Source: Pogonophryne albipinna (lineage: Eukaryota > Chordata > Actinopteri > Perciformes > Artedidraconidae). From it: DNA of 64,000 nt. The stretch's first letter is position 1; every line of letters starts with the position of its first letter. The stretch covers positions 40,411,010-40,475,009 of the forward strand of contig CM053250.1 in NCBI GenBank assembly GCA_028583405.1, read 5' to 3'. This document shows positions 25,213 through 35,711 of this stretch, piece after piece. A model generated the notes under the pieces. It saw only the letters and a list, made by a program, of their open reading frames with translations, was not told where the DNA came from and ran no database searches. Both the position numbers and the translations under genes were made by a program.

Positions 25213-26669
25213 TTCATGGTGATGGTCAGCCTCTCCCCTTAACTCCTAACAGTCATCGTCATGGTGATGCTCAGCCTCTCCCCTTAACCCCTAACAGTCA
25301 TCATCATGGTGACGCTCAGCCTCTCCCCTTAACTCCTAACAGTCATCATCATGGTGACGCTCAGCCTCTCCCCTTAACTCCTAACAGTCATCATCATGGT
25401 GATGCTCAGCCTCTCCCCTTAACTCCTAACAGTCATCATCATGGTGACGCTCAGCCTCTCCCCTTAACCCCTAACAGTCATCATCATGGTAACGCTCAGC
25501 CTCTCCCCTTAACTCCTAACAGTCATCATCATGGTGATGCTCAGCCTCTCCCCTTAACTCCTAACAGTCATCATCATGGTGATGCTCAGCCTCTCCCCTT
25601 AACTCCTAACAGTCATCATCATGGTGATGCTCAGCCTCTCCCCTTAACTCCTAACAGTCATCATCATGGTGACGCTCAGCCTCTCCCCTTAACTCCTAAC
25701 AGTCATCATCATGGTGACGCTCAGCCTCTCCCCTTAACTCCTAACAGTCATCATCATGGTGACGCTCAGCCTCTCCCCTTAACTCCTAACAGTCATCATC
25801 ATGGTGACGCTCAGCCTCTCCCCTTAACTCCTAACAGTCATCATCATGGTGATACTCAGCCTCTCCCCTTAACTCCTAACAGTCATCATCATGGTGATGC
25901 TCAGCCTCTCCCCTTAACTCCTAACAGTCATCATCATGGTGATGCTCAGCCTCTCCCCTTAACTCCTAACAGTCATCATCATGGTGATGCTCAGCCTCTC
26001 CCCTTAACTCCTAACAGTCATCGTCATGGTGATGCTCAGCCTCTCCCCTTAACTCCTAACAGTCATCATCATGGTGATGCTCAGCCTCTCCCCTTAACTC
26101 CGAACAGTCATCATCATGGTGATGCTCAGCCTCTCCCCTTAACTCCTAACAGTCATCATCATGGTGATGCTCAGCCTCTCCCCTTAACTCCTAACAGTCA
26201 TCGTCATGGTGATGCTCAGCCTCTCCCCTTAACTCCTAACAGTCATCATCATGGTGATGCTCAGCCTCTCCCCTTAACTCCTAACAGTCATCGTCATGGT
26301 GATGCTCAGCCTCTCCCCTTAACTCCTAACAGTCATCATCATGGTGATGCTCAGCCTCTCCCCTTAACTCCTAACAGTCATCATCATGGTGATGCTCAGC
26401 CTCTCCCCTTAACTCCTAACAGTCATCATCATGGTGATGCTCAGCCTCTCCCCTTAACTCCTAACAGTCATCGTCATGGTGACGCTCAGCCTCTCCCCTT
26501 AACTCCTAACAGTCATCATCATGGTGATGCTCAGCCTCTCCCCTTAACTCCTAACAGTCATCATCATGGTGATACTCAGCCTCTCCCCTTAACTCCTAAC
26601 AGTCATCATCATGGTGACGCTCAGCCTCTCCCCTTAACTCCTAACAGTCATCATCATGGTGATGCTCAG
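25213..26669. repeat. 45-bp minisatellite, about 32 copies
   Basis: The unit GGTGATGCTCAGCCTCTCCC... of exactly 45 bases repeats about 32 times with mostly C/T changes. As 45 is divisible by 3, one plus-strand frame (25197-26762) stays open for 521 codons as a 15-residue repeat containing HGDAQPLPLTPNSHH. The other plus-strand frames contain a stop in every unit. Location in the right part of hAT-1 and lack of a gene context argue against a real protein. Confidence 0.9.
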
Positions 26670-27096
26670 AGAATTACTGATAGAAATGTGTGTGTAGTCG
26701 TTGATACATTGCTGACAGAGGAACTACATTTGAATACAGATTTAAGAAATATCAGTTTTTGAGCATGTCATAAGCATGTTTTATCTTGACTATATTACAA
26801 CTATATTATAATAATATAGTATTTATATTATTGAATTGATTATGATTATTATTATTAGTAGAAGTAATTTATTTGCATTAATTATATTTTAATCTTTTTG
26901 AGGCTAGTATTTGGCAGGAAATGCAGACGTAGTCACCTGTAAACGCATACTGAACGACATACATGCACATTTACCATTTACCTCACTGTATACAAAAGTA
27001 ACTGTTGATAATAATAATAAACAGGAATTATATTTGCAAAGTTTCCAAAGCATTTTTTTTCACTCCTGTCGGTTGGGGGGGGGGGGGGGGCTCAGG

Positions 27097-28010
27097 GATC
27101 TGTTTTAGGACCATTGTTATTTATTATTTACATTAACAGTCTTAATAACAATGTTTTGAATTGTTATGCTGGTGATACAGTTATTTATTGTTCTGCGTCC
27201 ACCCCGAAGCAGACTCTTTGTCAGCTCCAGAATGCTTTTAACATTGTACAATCCAACATGAGTGATTTGAAACTTGTTTTAAATGCTGCCAAGACAAAGC
27301 TAAGGATGTTCTCGAAAGCAAAACCCAAGGTCTTGAACCTTCCTCCTATCACCACCTTGCAGGGGACGGAGGTTGAGTCTGTGTTGCAGTATAAGTATCT
27401 TGGAATTATAATTGACAATTCGCTCTCTTTTAAACCACACATTGTGGAACTCTTGAAAAAATTAAGAATAAAATTAGGTTTTTTCTTTAGAAACAAGTCT
27501 TGTTTTTCCTATGAGGCCAAAAAGAGACTAGTGTCTGCAACCTTTCTGTCTGGATTATGGAGATGTGGTTTATATGAATGCATCTTCTCAGTGCCTTCAC
27601 TCGCTGGACACCGTCTACCACGGTGCACTGAGATTCATCACAAACCTCAGACCCTTGACGCACCACTGCAATCTATACACTCGTGTTGGATGGTCTTCCC
27701 TGACCACGCGTAGACTGAAACATTGGCACATCCTTATATATAAGGCTATTCTTGGTGCTCTTCCCCCTTATCTAAGGATGTATAGAAAATGCACAGGATC
27801 CTATTGGCTTCGCTCCGAGAACTTTTTCTTTTAACTGTACCAAAGGTCCGTACTGAGCTGGGGAAAAGGGCGTTCAGTTACGCTGCCCCTCAAGCTTGGA
27901 ACCTGCTTCAAACTGAGCTGAAACTCAGAGAGCTGGTCTCATTAAACACATTCCACGCAACTTTAACTGACCTTGAAGCAGGCCGCTGTGTCTGTAAATG
28001 CTTTGGCTAA
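27097..28010 (+). pseudogene. L2 reverse transcriptase, second half
   Basis: The frame resumes after hAT-1 with GSVLGPLLFIIYINSL-type sequence. The catalytic box reads CYAGDT, so the first Asp of the usual YADD is followed by Gly: one catalytic Asp is lost. Downstream are QYKYLGIIIDNSLSF, LKKLRIKLGFFFRNKSCF, and in shifted frames HGALRFITNLRPLTHHC, RRLKHWHILIYKAILG and AFSYAAPQAWNLLQ, the C-terminal region typical of L2. Several frameshifts are present. Confidence 0.85.
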
Positions 28011-28190
28011 GCTTGGTGTATGACTGTGTTGTGCTTGTGTGTTTTATTTTTATTTAAAAAAAAATTGATTGTCTGTAACTGTAAAACTGTCTGAAACTGT
28101 GCTGTTACCATTCTTGGGCCAGGACTCTCTTGAAAAAGAGATTTTTAATCTCAATGAGACCTATCCTGGTTAAATAAAGGTAAAAAAAAA

Positions 28191-29062
28191 GAGGTTCCAC
28201 ACTTACCGGATTGCTGTTATTCATAACCTCACAAAAGTGAACCAGTGGCGGTTTGTAGACTCCAAAAACAACCCCGCTGATGATGCTTCACGAGGACTGA
28301 GCATTGAATCCTTTTACAGTTCAAAAGGATGGCTTCAGGGTCCAGAATTACTGAAGAAATCCAAATCACAGTGGCGAAAAGAACTTGGTTCTCTCCTTCC
28401 AGATGACCCTGAAGTACGCAAAGAAGCTATTGTCACCAGCATTGTCACATGTAAGATGGAAAAAACTCCAACAAGCAAGCTCTTGGACTATTACTCTTCA
28501 TGGAAGGAACTAAAAAGAGCTGTTGCATGGATAATGAAATTAAAGACAATCCTCCTGCAGAGGAGAGAAAAAAGAAAAGATGGCTCCACTGATCTTGGAG
28601 CAAAGCCGGATAAAGGAAAGAGACTGAAGGATCAGATGCTTCTGCTCAAAAGGCCTACAGCTAATGCACTAAGACTTTCAGTAGAGGACACGGAAAATGC
28701 TGAAAAGGCCATTATTTGCCACGAGCAGAGACAGCATTTCAAAGAGGATTTTGCCTTGCTGGAAAAAGCCAAACAGTGCAATAGAGGAAGCTCCCTATAC
28801 AAGCTGGACCCTATCATTGATGCCGGGCTTCTGAGAGTTGGAGGAAGAACTACAAAGATGGCTATGCCAACTGAGGTCAAACATCCAATGATTCTACCGA
28901 AACATTCTAATATTTCCAAGTTGATACTAAGCCACATCCATCATCAAGTTGGAAAAGGTCACATGCTCTCCAAACTCCATCAACGTTACTGGCTATCCGC
29001 TGCAAACTCTTCAGCACGGAGGATCATAAAGAACTGTGTGTTTTGCAGACGCCTACAGGCCA
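28191..29062 (+). pseudogene. BEL/Pao RNase H end and integrase zinc finger
   Basis: After the L2, BEL coding resumes at RFHTYRIAVIHNL. The frame from 28237 reads NQWRFVDSKNNPADDASRG (end of RNase H). An integrase N-terminal part follows with LYKLDPIIDAGLLRVGGR and an HHCC-type zinc finger (HIHHQVGKGH, then CVFCRR near 29035-29055). It is stopped at 29062 by a TIR element. This part is free of stops over about 280 codons, so it is among the better-preserved pieces. Confidence 0.85.
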
Positions 29063-30021
29063 GGGACCTCATTTACAAAGCCTTGCGTAGAATTCTCGTG
29101 GGAAGGTTGCTTACGTAGGACAAAGCAAATAAATACGCACAGACATTTTCCGATTTATAAAACACTGCGTACCGGCACGCACGTCCTACGCCGGTTTCCC
29201 TTTATAAATCACAATCAACTCGAAATGCGGTGCAGCTTTTGCGGGCTTCACGTAACGCCCATATTTGCCTATAAATAGTCAAAGAAACGCCCCGTATTAA
29301 TATTCATTTTGACTGACTGCATGAAGAAGATCGCAGGAAATGACGACAGAACAGCTAAAAAAGACATTTCACACCGTGTCAGATTTGGGTTATTTTGGGG
29401 AGGTCGAGATAAATCATATTGTTTGGTGGATGCAGTTTGAACCAGAGTAGCAGCATGGAGGTCGGATCGTCACCAAAATAAATAAATAAGTGGTCCGAAA
29501 AAGGTTCATGACAAAATACACATAACCTTCCTCAGGCAGTGTGTCAGTGTGTTTGTGCCGGGGACAGGAGACCCCCCCATGATGAGCAACTGTAAGAAGG
29601 TATCGGGGGATCCCTGCGGAGTGGAGTCGATTCATGTTTATTTTTTTATTTGGTTGGTTTGTGTTCCAACATTTCATAACATTAACACAAGATATTCGAG
29701 GTGGTTTTAAATAACATATCCAAGTTATGTTTTTGTGTGCACTGAGGAGTCTCAAACAGGCATATATGATAAATGAGAGGTAACATTTTGTTTATGGTAT
29801 TATTTCCACATATTTCTCTCCATTCTTCCTTCTGCCAACGGTGTCGCAGTTTCTCGTCTCTCCCGTTTTTGTGCGTACCGCGTGGGGTCAGAGTATGGGT
29901 CAGAGTTTGCGTGGAGGACCACACATTTTCCCGTCAAGTTTGTTTTTTATAAATCGCAAACATTGCTTAGAAAGTGGCGAACGCCATCTTTTGAGCGTAC
30001 GCACCGTTTATAAATGAGGCC
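29063..30021. mobile_element. TIR element in BEL integrase, 3-bp TSD
   Basis: Ends GGGACCTCATTTACAAA and TTTATAAATGAGGCC are near-complements. CCA precedes (29060-29062) and follows (30022-30024). Removing it joins BEL codons RRLQA and RTGEQK in frame. No transposase was found in the 0.96 kb. A 3-bp target site is compatible with PIF/Harbinger, but that is only an inference. Confidence 0.7.
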
Positions 30022-30024
30022 CCA

Positions 30025-30978
30025 GAACTGGAGAGCAGAAAATGGCTGATCTCCCACTTGATCGAATAACACCTGATCTTCCACCTTTCACTCATGTAAG
30101 CATAGACTATTTTGGACCCATCGAGGTGAAACGTGGCCAAGCTCAAGTCAAAAGATGGGGAGTCATCTTTACCTGCCTGATAAGCCGTGCTGTCCACCTG
30201 GAAGTTGCCAGTCATTTGGATACAGCTGCATGCATAAACGCTCTTCGTCGATTCATCTGTCGTCGAGGCACAACAAAGAGCATCAGAACAGATCGAGGCA
30301 CCAACTTCATCGGCACACAAAAGGAACTGGAGGAGTCTGTAAAACAACTGGATAACAACAAAATCAAGCAAACACTACTCAAAGAAGGAATTGATTGGAC
30401 GTTCAATCCCCCCTCTGGAGCTCACCATGGCGGAGTGTGGGAGAGGCTAATACGACTGGTTAAAAAGATCCTCCACTCTGTCCTGAAGGAACAAACATTG
30501 GATGATGATGCTCTGCACACAGCCTTGTGTGAGGTTGAGGCAATAATGAACGATAGGCCAATCACAACAGTGACAAATGACCCAAAAGACCTTGAGCCCC
30601 TCACACCTAATCACCTACTTCAGTTAAGAACAAATCCAATCTTGCCCCCAGGACTCTTTCAGAGAGAGGATCTGTACTCACGGAGAAGATGTAAACAGGT
30701 GCAATACCTTGCTGACCTGTTTTGGAAGCGCTGGACAATATCTTCCTTTGATGCAAGAACGGCACAAATGGAATACAATCAAAATAAACTTCACCCCCGG
30801 AGACCTGGTCGTCATCGTTAATGAGAACGCACCGAGGAACACTCGGCTCCTGGGACGCGTAGTTAAGACCCTTCCTGGTTCAAAAGGACTTGTTAGGAGT
30901 GTCCTGGTTAAAACCAAGACTAGTACCATTGAAAGACCCATAACTAAGTTATGTCTGCTTCTGGAGGCAACAGACTGA
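30025..30978 (+). pseudogene. BEL/Pao integrase core and C-terminal domain
   Basis: The integrase catalytic triad is visible: Asp in VSIDYFGPIEV, Asp in RTDRGTNFIG, Glu in GGVWERLIRLVKK. A DUF5641-like C-terminal domain follows, reached by a frameshift near 30730 (HKWNTIKINFTPGDLVVIV, ending CLLLEATD and a stop at 30978). In an active element it would insert the cDNA into the genome. Apart from the frameshift and the upstream interruption it is well preserved. Confidence 0.9.
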
Positions 30979-31817
30979 GCCTACTAAGCCTTTCAGTCAC
31001 GTGCACATCTGACTGTTAGACCAACGGACTAGACTCTTGGTCTCCTACCCCCCCCCCCCCATCAAAGGCTGCCTTTTGAACGCAGATCATTACAGACAGT
31101 GGTGGCGCTAGGGGGTGGCTACTTGGGCTCAAGCCCCGGATGTTTTCTGAAAAGCCCCGGATGTTTCACTTAAATTTTTTTTTTTACATTTTTTTCATTA
31201 TTTTTTAAAAAACGTCTTGGAAGTAATGTGCAGTACCGGAGTCCACCAGAGAGGCAGCCGCTGCGGGACAATAGCCTGTGTGCTGCGTAGCCTGCCCTGA
31301 AGTAGAAGTGATCCTTCCTAGTGCCTGACAAGTTTTAAGCTAATAGCCTATACAGTTATGGATATTAGAAAGTTATTGTCATCGAAGCAGGCGCCACAAG
31401 CTGCAGCAGCAGCAGTATCAGCAGCTGACAACAATGTCATCACCAGCAGTGAAGAAATGGATGATGTTTCAGGTTTGTAAATCTAATGGTGATATCTGCA
31501 CTCTGGCTGACTGAGTAAGAAGTGAAAAAGAGTGATGTAACGTTAATGTTATAGTTAGTAAACATGGAGTAACCACACTAAGTATACCCTTATATGTTAG
31601 TATGTATACAGAACATGACTAAAAATGATCCTAAGATGTAACGTTAACCAGAGATGGGGACTCGAGTTTGTGACTCGGACTCGAGTCGCACTTAAGTCGC
31701 ACACACAGAGACTTCAGACTTGACTTGGACTCCTGCTCAAAAGACTTCGGACTCGACTTGGACTCGTGTTTTGGGACTCGTGAACAATCATTGTGTTTTC
31801 TATTTTTGGCGTATTAA

Positions 31818-32104
31818 AGGTGGGGTAGGTAAGTTTGAGAAACCGGCTCGAGATCGCTAGAATTTGAAAATACACAACCGGAGAAAATCTGCCACTTCCT
31901 CACAGAGCCCCTCCTCCAACACACACGAACGCGCACATGACCAATGAGGGCACGAGATAAGTTTGTGCCCCGATGGGAGGCTGACAGGCAGGTAGGCCAT
32001 CCAGTTACTTTAGCCGGGCCGGCTATCGGGATGTTAAGAGCATTCCATGGAATATAACAAAAAGTGTATCTCGAGCCGGTTTCTCAAACTTACCTACCCC
32101 ACCT
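31818..32104. mobile_element. TTAA-target MITE, copy 1
   Basis: Inverted ends AGGTGGGGTAGGTAAGTTTG and its complement are flanked by TTAA on both sides (31814-31817, 32105-32108). A second copy lies at 61401-61782. The TTAA target suggests a Kolobok- or piggyBac-like source. No protein is encoded. Confidence 0.8.
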
Positions 32105-32129
32105 TTAACATTAACATCATGGTAACACC

Positions 32130-32314
32130 ATGGCGACCGGCGGCACACCTGCAGCTGTACCGCTTGTAATTATGTTCAACTATAAAAATTTCGAACAAAA
32201 CGCCGGCGGCACCAACAAAAGGAGCGCACACTGCAAAGTCTGCAATATTAAAATCAAGGATGCTGGTGCAACAACGTCAAATTTCATCAGGCACTTGAAA
32301 ACTCACCCGGAGAG
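32130..32314 (+). pseudogene. BED zinc-finger exon of hAT-6 transposase
   Basis: The frame starts at ATG 32130 and shows a BED finger: CKVCNIKIKDAGATTSNF, then HLKTH, the C2-H2 spacing of hAT DNA-binding domains. The exon probably ends at 32314 before GTCAGT. No catalytic exons remain in the 1.9-kb element, so it is an isolated remnant. The domain would bind the element's own ends. Confidence 0.7.
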
Positions 32315-33057
32315 GTCAGTCACATTAACGCATATGGACGGTTAGCAAACATGTTTAGCTCAGCATCAGCTATGTAATGTTAACTTAGCTTGCTACTAGC
32401 TTTGTAACTGAATATTTGAAAAGATGAGTGAATGTTTGCTTGTCACACTTGTTTGCGTTGATTGGCGTTGACATCCAACTCTTGACATGACATAAAAAAG
32501 GTCGGTAACGTTAATCATTACGTTCCGCTGCCACCATCTACTGGCTAACGTTAAACGTAGAAAAATACATAGTTACATACATAAATACATCTGTCGGTTT
32601 ATAGGCAGGTTACAGGTTTATTGTTGACCACGTAACGTTAATGTTACAGGTTTATCAGGTTACCGTTACACTGGGTTTGAGTGAGAGGATAGAGGAATAT
32701 GTTTATTTATAGTAGACTTAAAAGATGTAATTAGAGACCCAGTGTAATTAAACAATACGGTTGCAGAGGTCAAATTTTAACATTTTTGTCCACTGGCCAA
32801 ATGGCTAGCCTAGTGAATGTTGAAATTTTACCAGCCACTCAATAGATTGCCATTGTTATTTTTGGCTGGTGCGTGCAACATACAGTACCAGCCACTTGAT
32901 GATTTACCAGCATTTGGCTGGTAAATGGTGTTAATGGTAGATATCTCTTTTGGAACAGGTCATGTTTTAATATCACCAGTTCAGTATATTTCAGATAATA
33001 TTGCAGCAATAGTTTTTTAGTTGCAAATGGCACAGAACAAATGTTTACTTTTAACAC

Positions 33058-33113
33058 AGTTTCCCTGCGGGGGATTAATAAAGTATTTGTGATACTGATT
33101 TCTGATTCTGAAG
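33058..33113 (+). repeat. LINE 3'-tail fragment
   Basis: CTGCGGGGGATTAATAAAGT followed by a GATTCTGA-like run is the common 3' end of Rex1-like fish LINEs. It lies inside hAT-6, heavily 5'-truncated. Confidence 0.5.
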
Positions 33114-34740
33114 TGTTTTGCTTATAAGTTGTTTGCATTTAGCTAAAGTGTGATGTTTTTCCTCATATTGCATTGCAATAGCCTGTTTAAAGTGATCATA
33201 TAACAAACAACTAATCAGTACTGATACTGTATGCTAATAGATATAGGAGTGATAATAATACAGTAAATGCTTTGGATTTCTTAGATATAGCTGTGCAGTA
33301 TTCTTAACAGACTGGATAGCAGCAGACAATAGAAGGCTTATTAGAACCAGAAGAGACATGGGACTTTTATTTTTTAGAGACTTGAGACTTGACTTGGACT
33401 CGTGACCAAAGACTTGAGACTTGATCAAGTCTCACCCCACAAAGACTTGAGACTTGACTTGGACTCGTGACCAAAGACTTGAGACTTGACTTGGACTTGC
33501 AAAAAAAGACTTGTGAACATCTCTGACGTTAACCCTTCATACCTCAGTCTACTTTTAAGACACTAAAATAACGTATTCCATTTTTTATTTTGTTTTCGCG
33601 TGGAATTATACCGGCTCTCGTTTCAGTACACATAACAACAGAACTGACAGACAACCCTCTGAATCAAACTCCGATTGGCTGTGACTGCATCCACTCAGAG
33701 TGTCCGATTCAGAAACGTGACTCTTACACTCTTTACGTCACAAACAAAGATGGTGGATGAGAATAGATCTATAAAACGATAAGCAATGCGCCAGAATCAA
33801 GGTGAGACTATCCGCATCCTTTAAAACTCTACGCACATTCGTTTCACCTTAATAAGTAAACGACTATTTGAGTGAGTTAAGGCATTAGTTTGCTTCATTA
33901 AAGGGTGTTAATGAGTGTTCTCTAGTGCCTTTTGTCCGCTTTAAGGTATTATTAAGGTAAGGTTAATGTTGCTCTCAAAGTGCACCAGATTGATGCTTTC
34001 AACTTCAATATTTAAAAAAAAATCTTCGCGTGGGAGCATGCCCCCGGACCCCCCCAGAGGAGGCGACGACCCCCCTAAAGGATGTTCGGTCCACCCCCCA
34101 CTTATAAAAAATAGCACTGTACCCCTGCACCCCCCCCCCAACAACTCCTGGGCTAAGCCCCGGATCTCCTACAATCCTAAATCCGCCACTGATTACAGAC
34201 AATTAGTACTAGACCCACACACTCAGTACTGGTCTTACATGGACTTGAAAGTATGCAATATACTAAGTTAAGGTAAGTTGATAGGACACAGCTGATGGTG
34301 ATGAGACAGGGACCGGAAAAGTATTTTGACCGTGTTCTTTTTGTTCTTTGAGACTGATAACTTTTATTTTACTATGAAGCGAAGACATGTGTCCTCCTGT
34401 TTTCTATGCCGTCTCGACCAATGAATAAAGCTCATCTAATTCAACTACGATCTCAGCTTAATATTTTTGGAAACTAAGAGAGGCGCGTCAAAACCCACAA
34501 CCCCGACAGAGGTGGCTATTAAATGTAGACCAGGATTAAAACGCCACCACAGTGCATGTCATTCAGAATTTAAATGCCAAAAGTGATAAACTGGACTGAA
34601 AAAACTGATACGTTGATTTAAATAAATGTATTATGTCAACAAATTACACATATGCGTATAAAGTTTGTTTAAAGCCCTAACATTACATTTAAATAACAAA
34701 TATCAGGTTCAACTTAATGCTAGGATTAAGGATTAAACCT

Positions 34741-34896
34741 TCTCCAATGTCACACACACAGCACACAGTGACATTTGGTCTCAGCTTTCAACCCATCCTA
34801 GTACTAGGAGCAGGGGGAATGTATTGTAACCCTAACCCAGGATGTGAACTGGGACCTCTCCAAGTACTGGTCCAAGCCCCTACTGACTGAGCCTCT
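34741..34896 (-). mobile_element. Truncated copy of the tRNA-derived SINE
   Basis: It shares ACCCATCCTAGTACTAGGAG, GTGAACTGGGACCTCTCCAA and CCAAGCCCCTACTGACTGA with the SINE at 20789-21160 but lacks most of the middle. The shared order and strand support one family. Confidence 0.7.
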
Positions 34897-35711
34897 GCCG
34901 GGACAATACTTTAATAATATTTAATATTGTACTAACACTCTTATAGGCAATCTGTTGACATAATACATTTATTAAAGTCAATGTTTCAATGTTTCAGAGA
35001 TGTGGATATGTTGGCTAAAAGTTAAAAGGTCAAAATAGTATACTTGCATCCACTTATATCCTGCATCCGCTTTGTTATGGTCTTAAATGTTGTCAGTCCA
35101 TACAGATACAAAAAGGTCTGCCAGGTGACTTTGTTTGGCTATACCTGTTTCCTTTCAAATGCCTTGAAGTACAGCAAATTCACATATGAGCATCAGACAT
35201 ATAACATATTATTATTAAAGAGAAGGTTCTTTGACAGAGGGAGACTCATTAGAGGCATTGTACATCCTATGGAACCTTGTTGGCACATTGGATATCATCC
35301 TCAACTTGGAATCGCTCATTTTTTGTATACTACTGCACTCCTATGTTTAGTTTTGTAGACGCTCAACTTTTGAACTATTTATCAATGAATTTTAGCCAAC
35401 AATATAAGCTGTTTTTGTATTACTTTGAGCCTTTATTTATGCTTCATTCTGTTATTGATTTCAAGCTAACTTTGTAATCCTTTTTTGTTAACTATTTTGA
35501 TGCAAAAAACGAACTGAGACTATTGAGCTGCTTTACAATCTTCCACATATTCCCCAACAACTGCAGAAGCCCCTCTTCGGCTACCTTTTCCCCAGGCTGG
35601 AGACCACTGCAGACCAGAGGGAACTAGAGGGAGAATGTCTTTTGGTATGTAGGATGAGTCACAAAGGTTTTTTTAACCACATGAAATGTCACATAATAAG
35701 TTGCATAATAC
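34897..35711. other. No exon recognised between BEL and CETP exon 12
   Basis: The stretch is AT-rich and has short open frames only. I looked on the minus strand for further CETP exons and did not find a convincing one. A minus-strand frame near 35520-35640 is open but has no recognisable similarity. Confidence 0.5.

Larger units (their letters stand above)
31649..33525 (+). mobile_element. hAT-6 in hAT-5, perfect 8-bp TSD
   Basis: The ends CAGAGATGGGGACTCGAG and GACTTGTGAACATCTCTG are related inverted termini with long arrays of GACTTGGACTCG-type motifs inside each end. ACGTTAAC flanks both sides (31641-31648, 33526-33533). It encodes one BED-finger exon and holds a TTAA-type MITE and a LINE-tail fragment. 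Confidence 0.9.
31097..34191 (+). mobile_element. hAT-5 in BEL LTR, perfect 8-bp TSD
   Basis: Starts CAGTGGTGGCGCTAG and ends AATCCGCCACTG. ATTACAGA occurs at 31089-31096 and 34192-34199. A first transposase exon at 31358-31472 begins MDIRKLLSSKQ and ends at a donor AG|GTTTGT; this start is typical of ZMYM1-like hAT proteins. The catalytic part is absent. A segment at 33960-34070 resembles 21165-21260 in hAT-3, so the two are related. It contains hAT-6. Confidence 0.9.
31014..34509 (+). mobile_element. Probable BEL 3' LTR split by hAT-5
   Basis: Sequence after the pol stop begins TGTTAGACCAACGG. Interrupted by hAT-5, it continues from 34200 through a polyadenylation signal AATAAA (about 34424) and ends CCCCGACA near 34509. 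Without the insert it is about 400 bases. As no 5' copy is present, the LTR limits are inferred from TG...CA and context. Confidence 0.55.

Noticed and set aside
25213..26669. CRISPR-like regular repeats
   Set aside because: The units are directly adjacent with no unique spacers, in a vertebrate genome. It is a minisatellite.
35520..35640. Open minus-strand frame considered as CETP exon 13
   Set aside because: Splice sites and phase do not fit, and the translation shows no similarity that I recognise.
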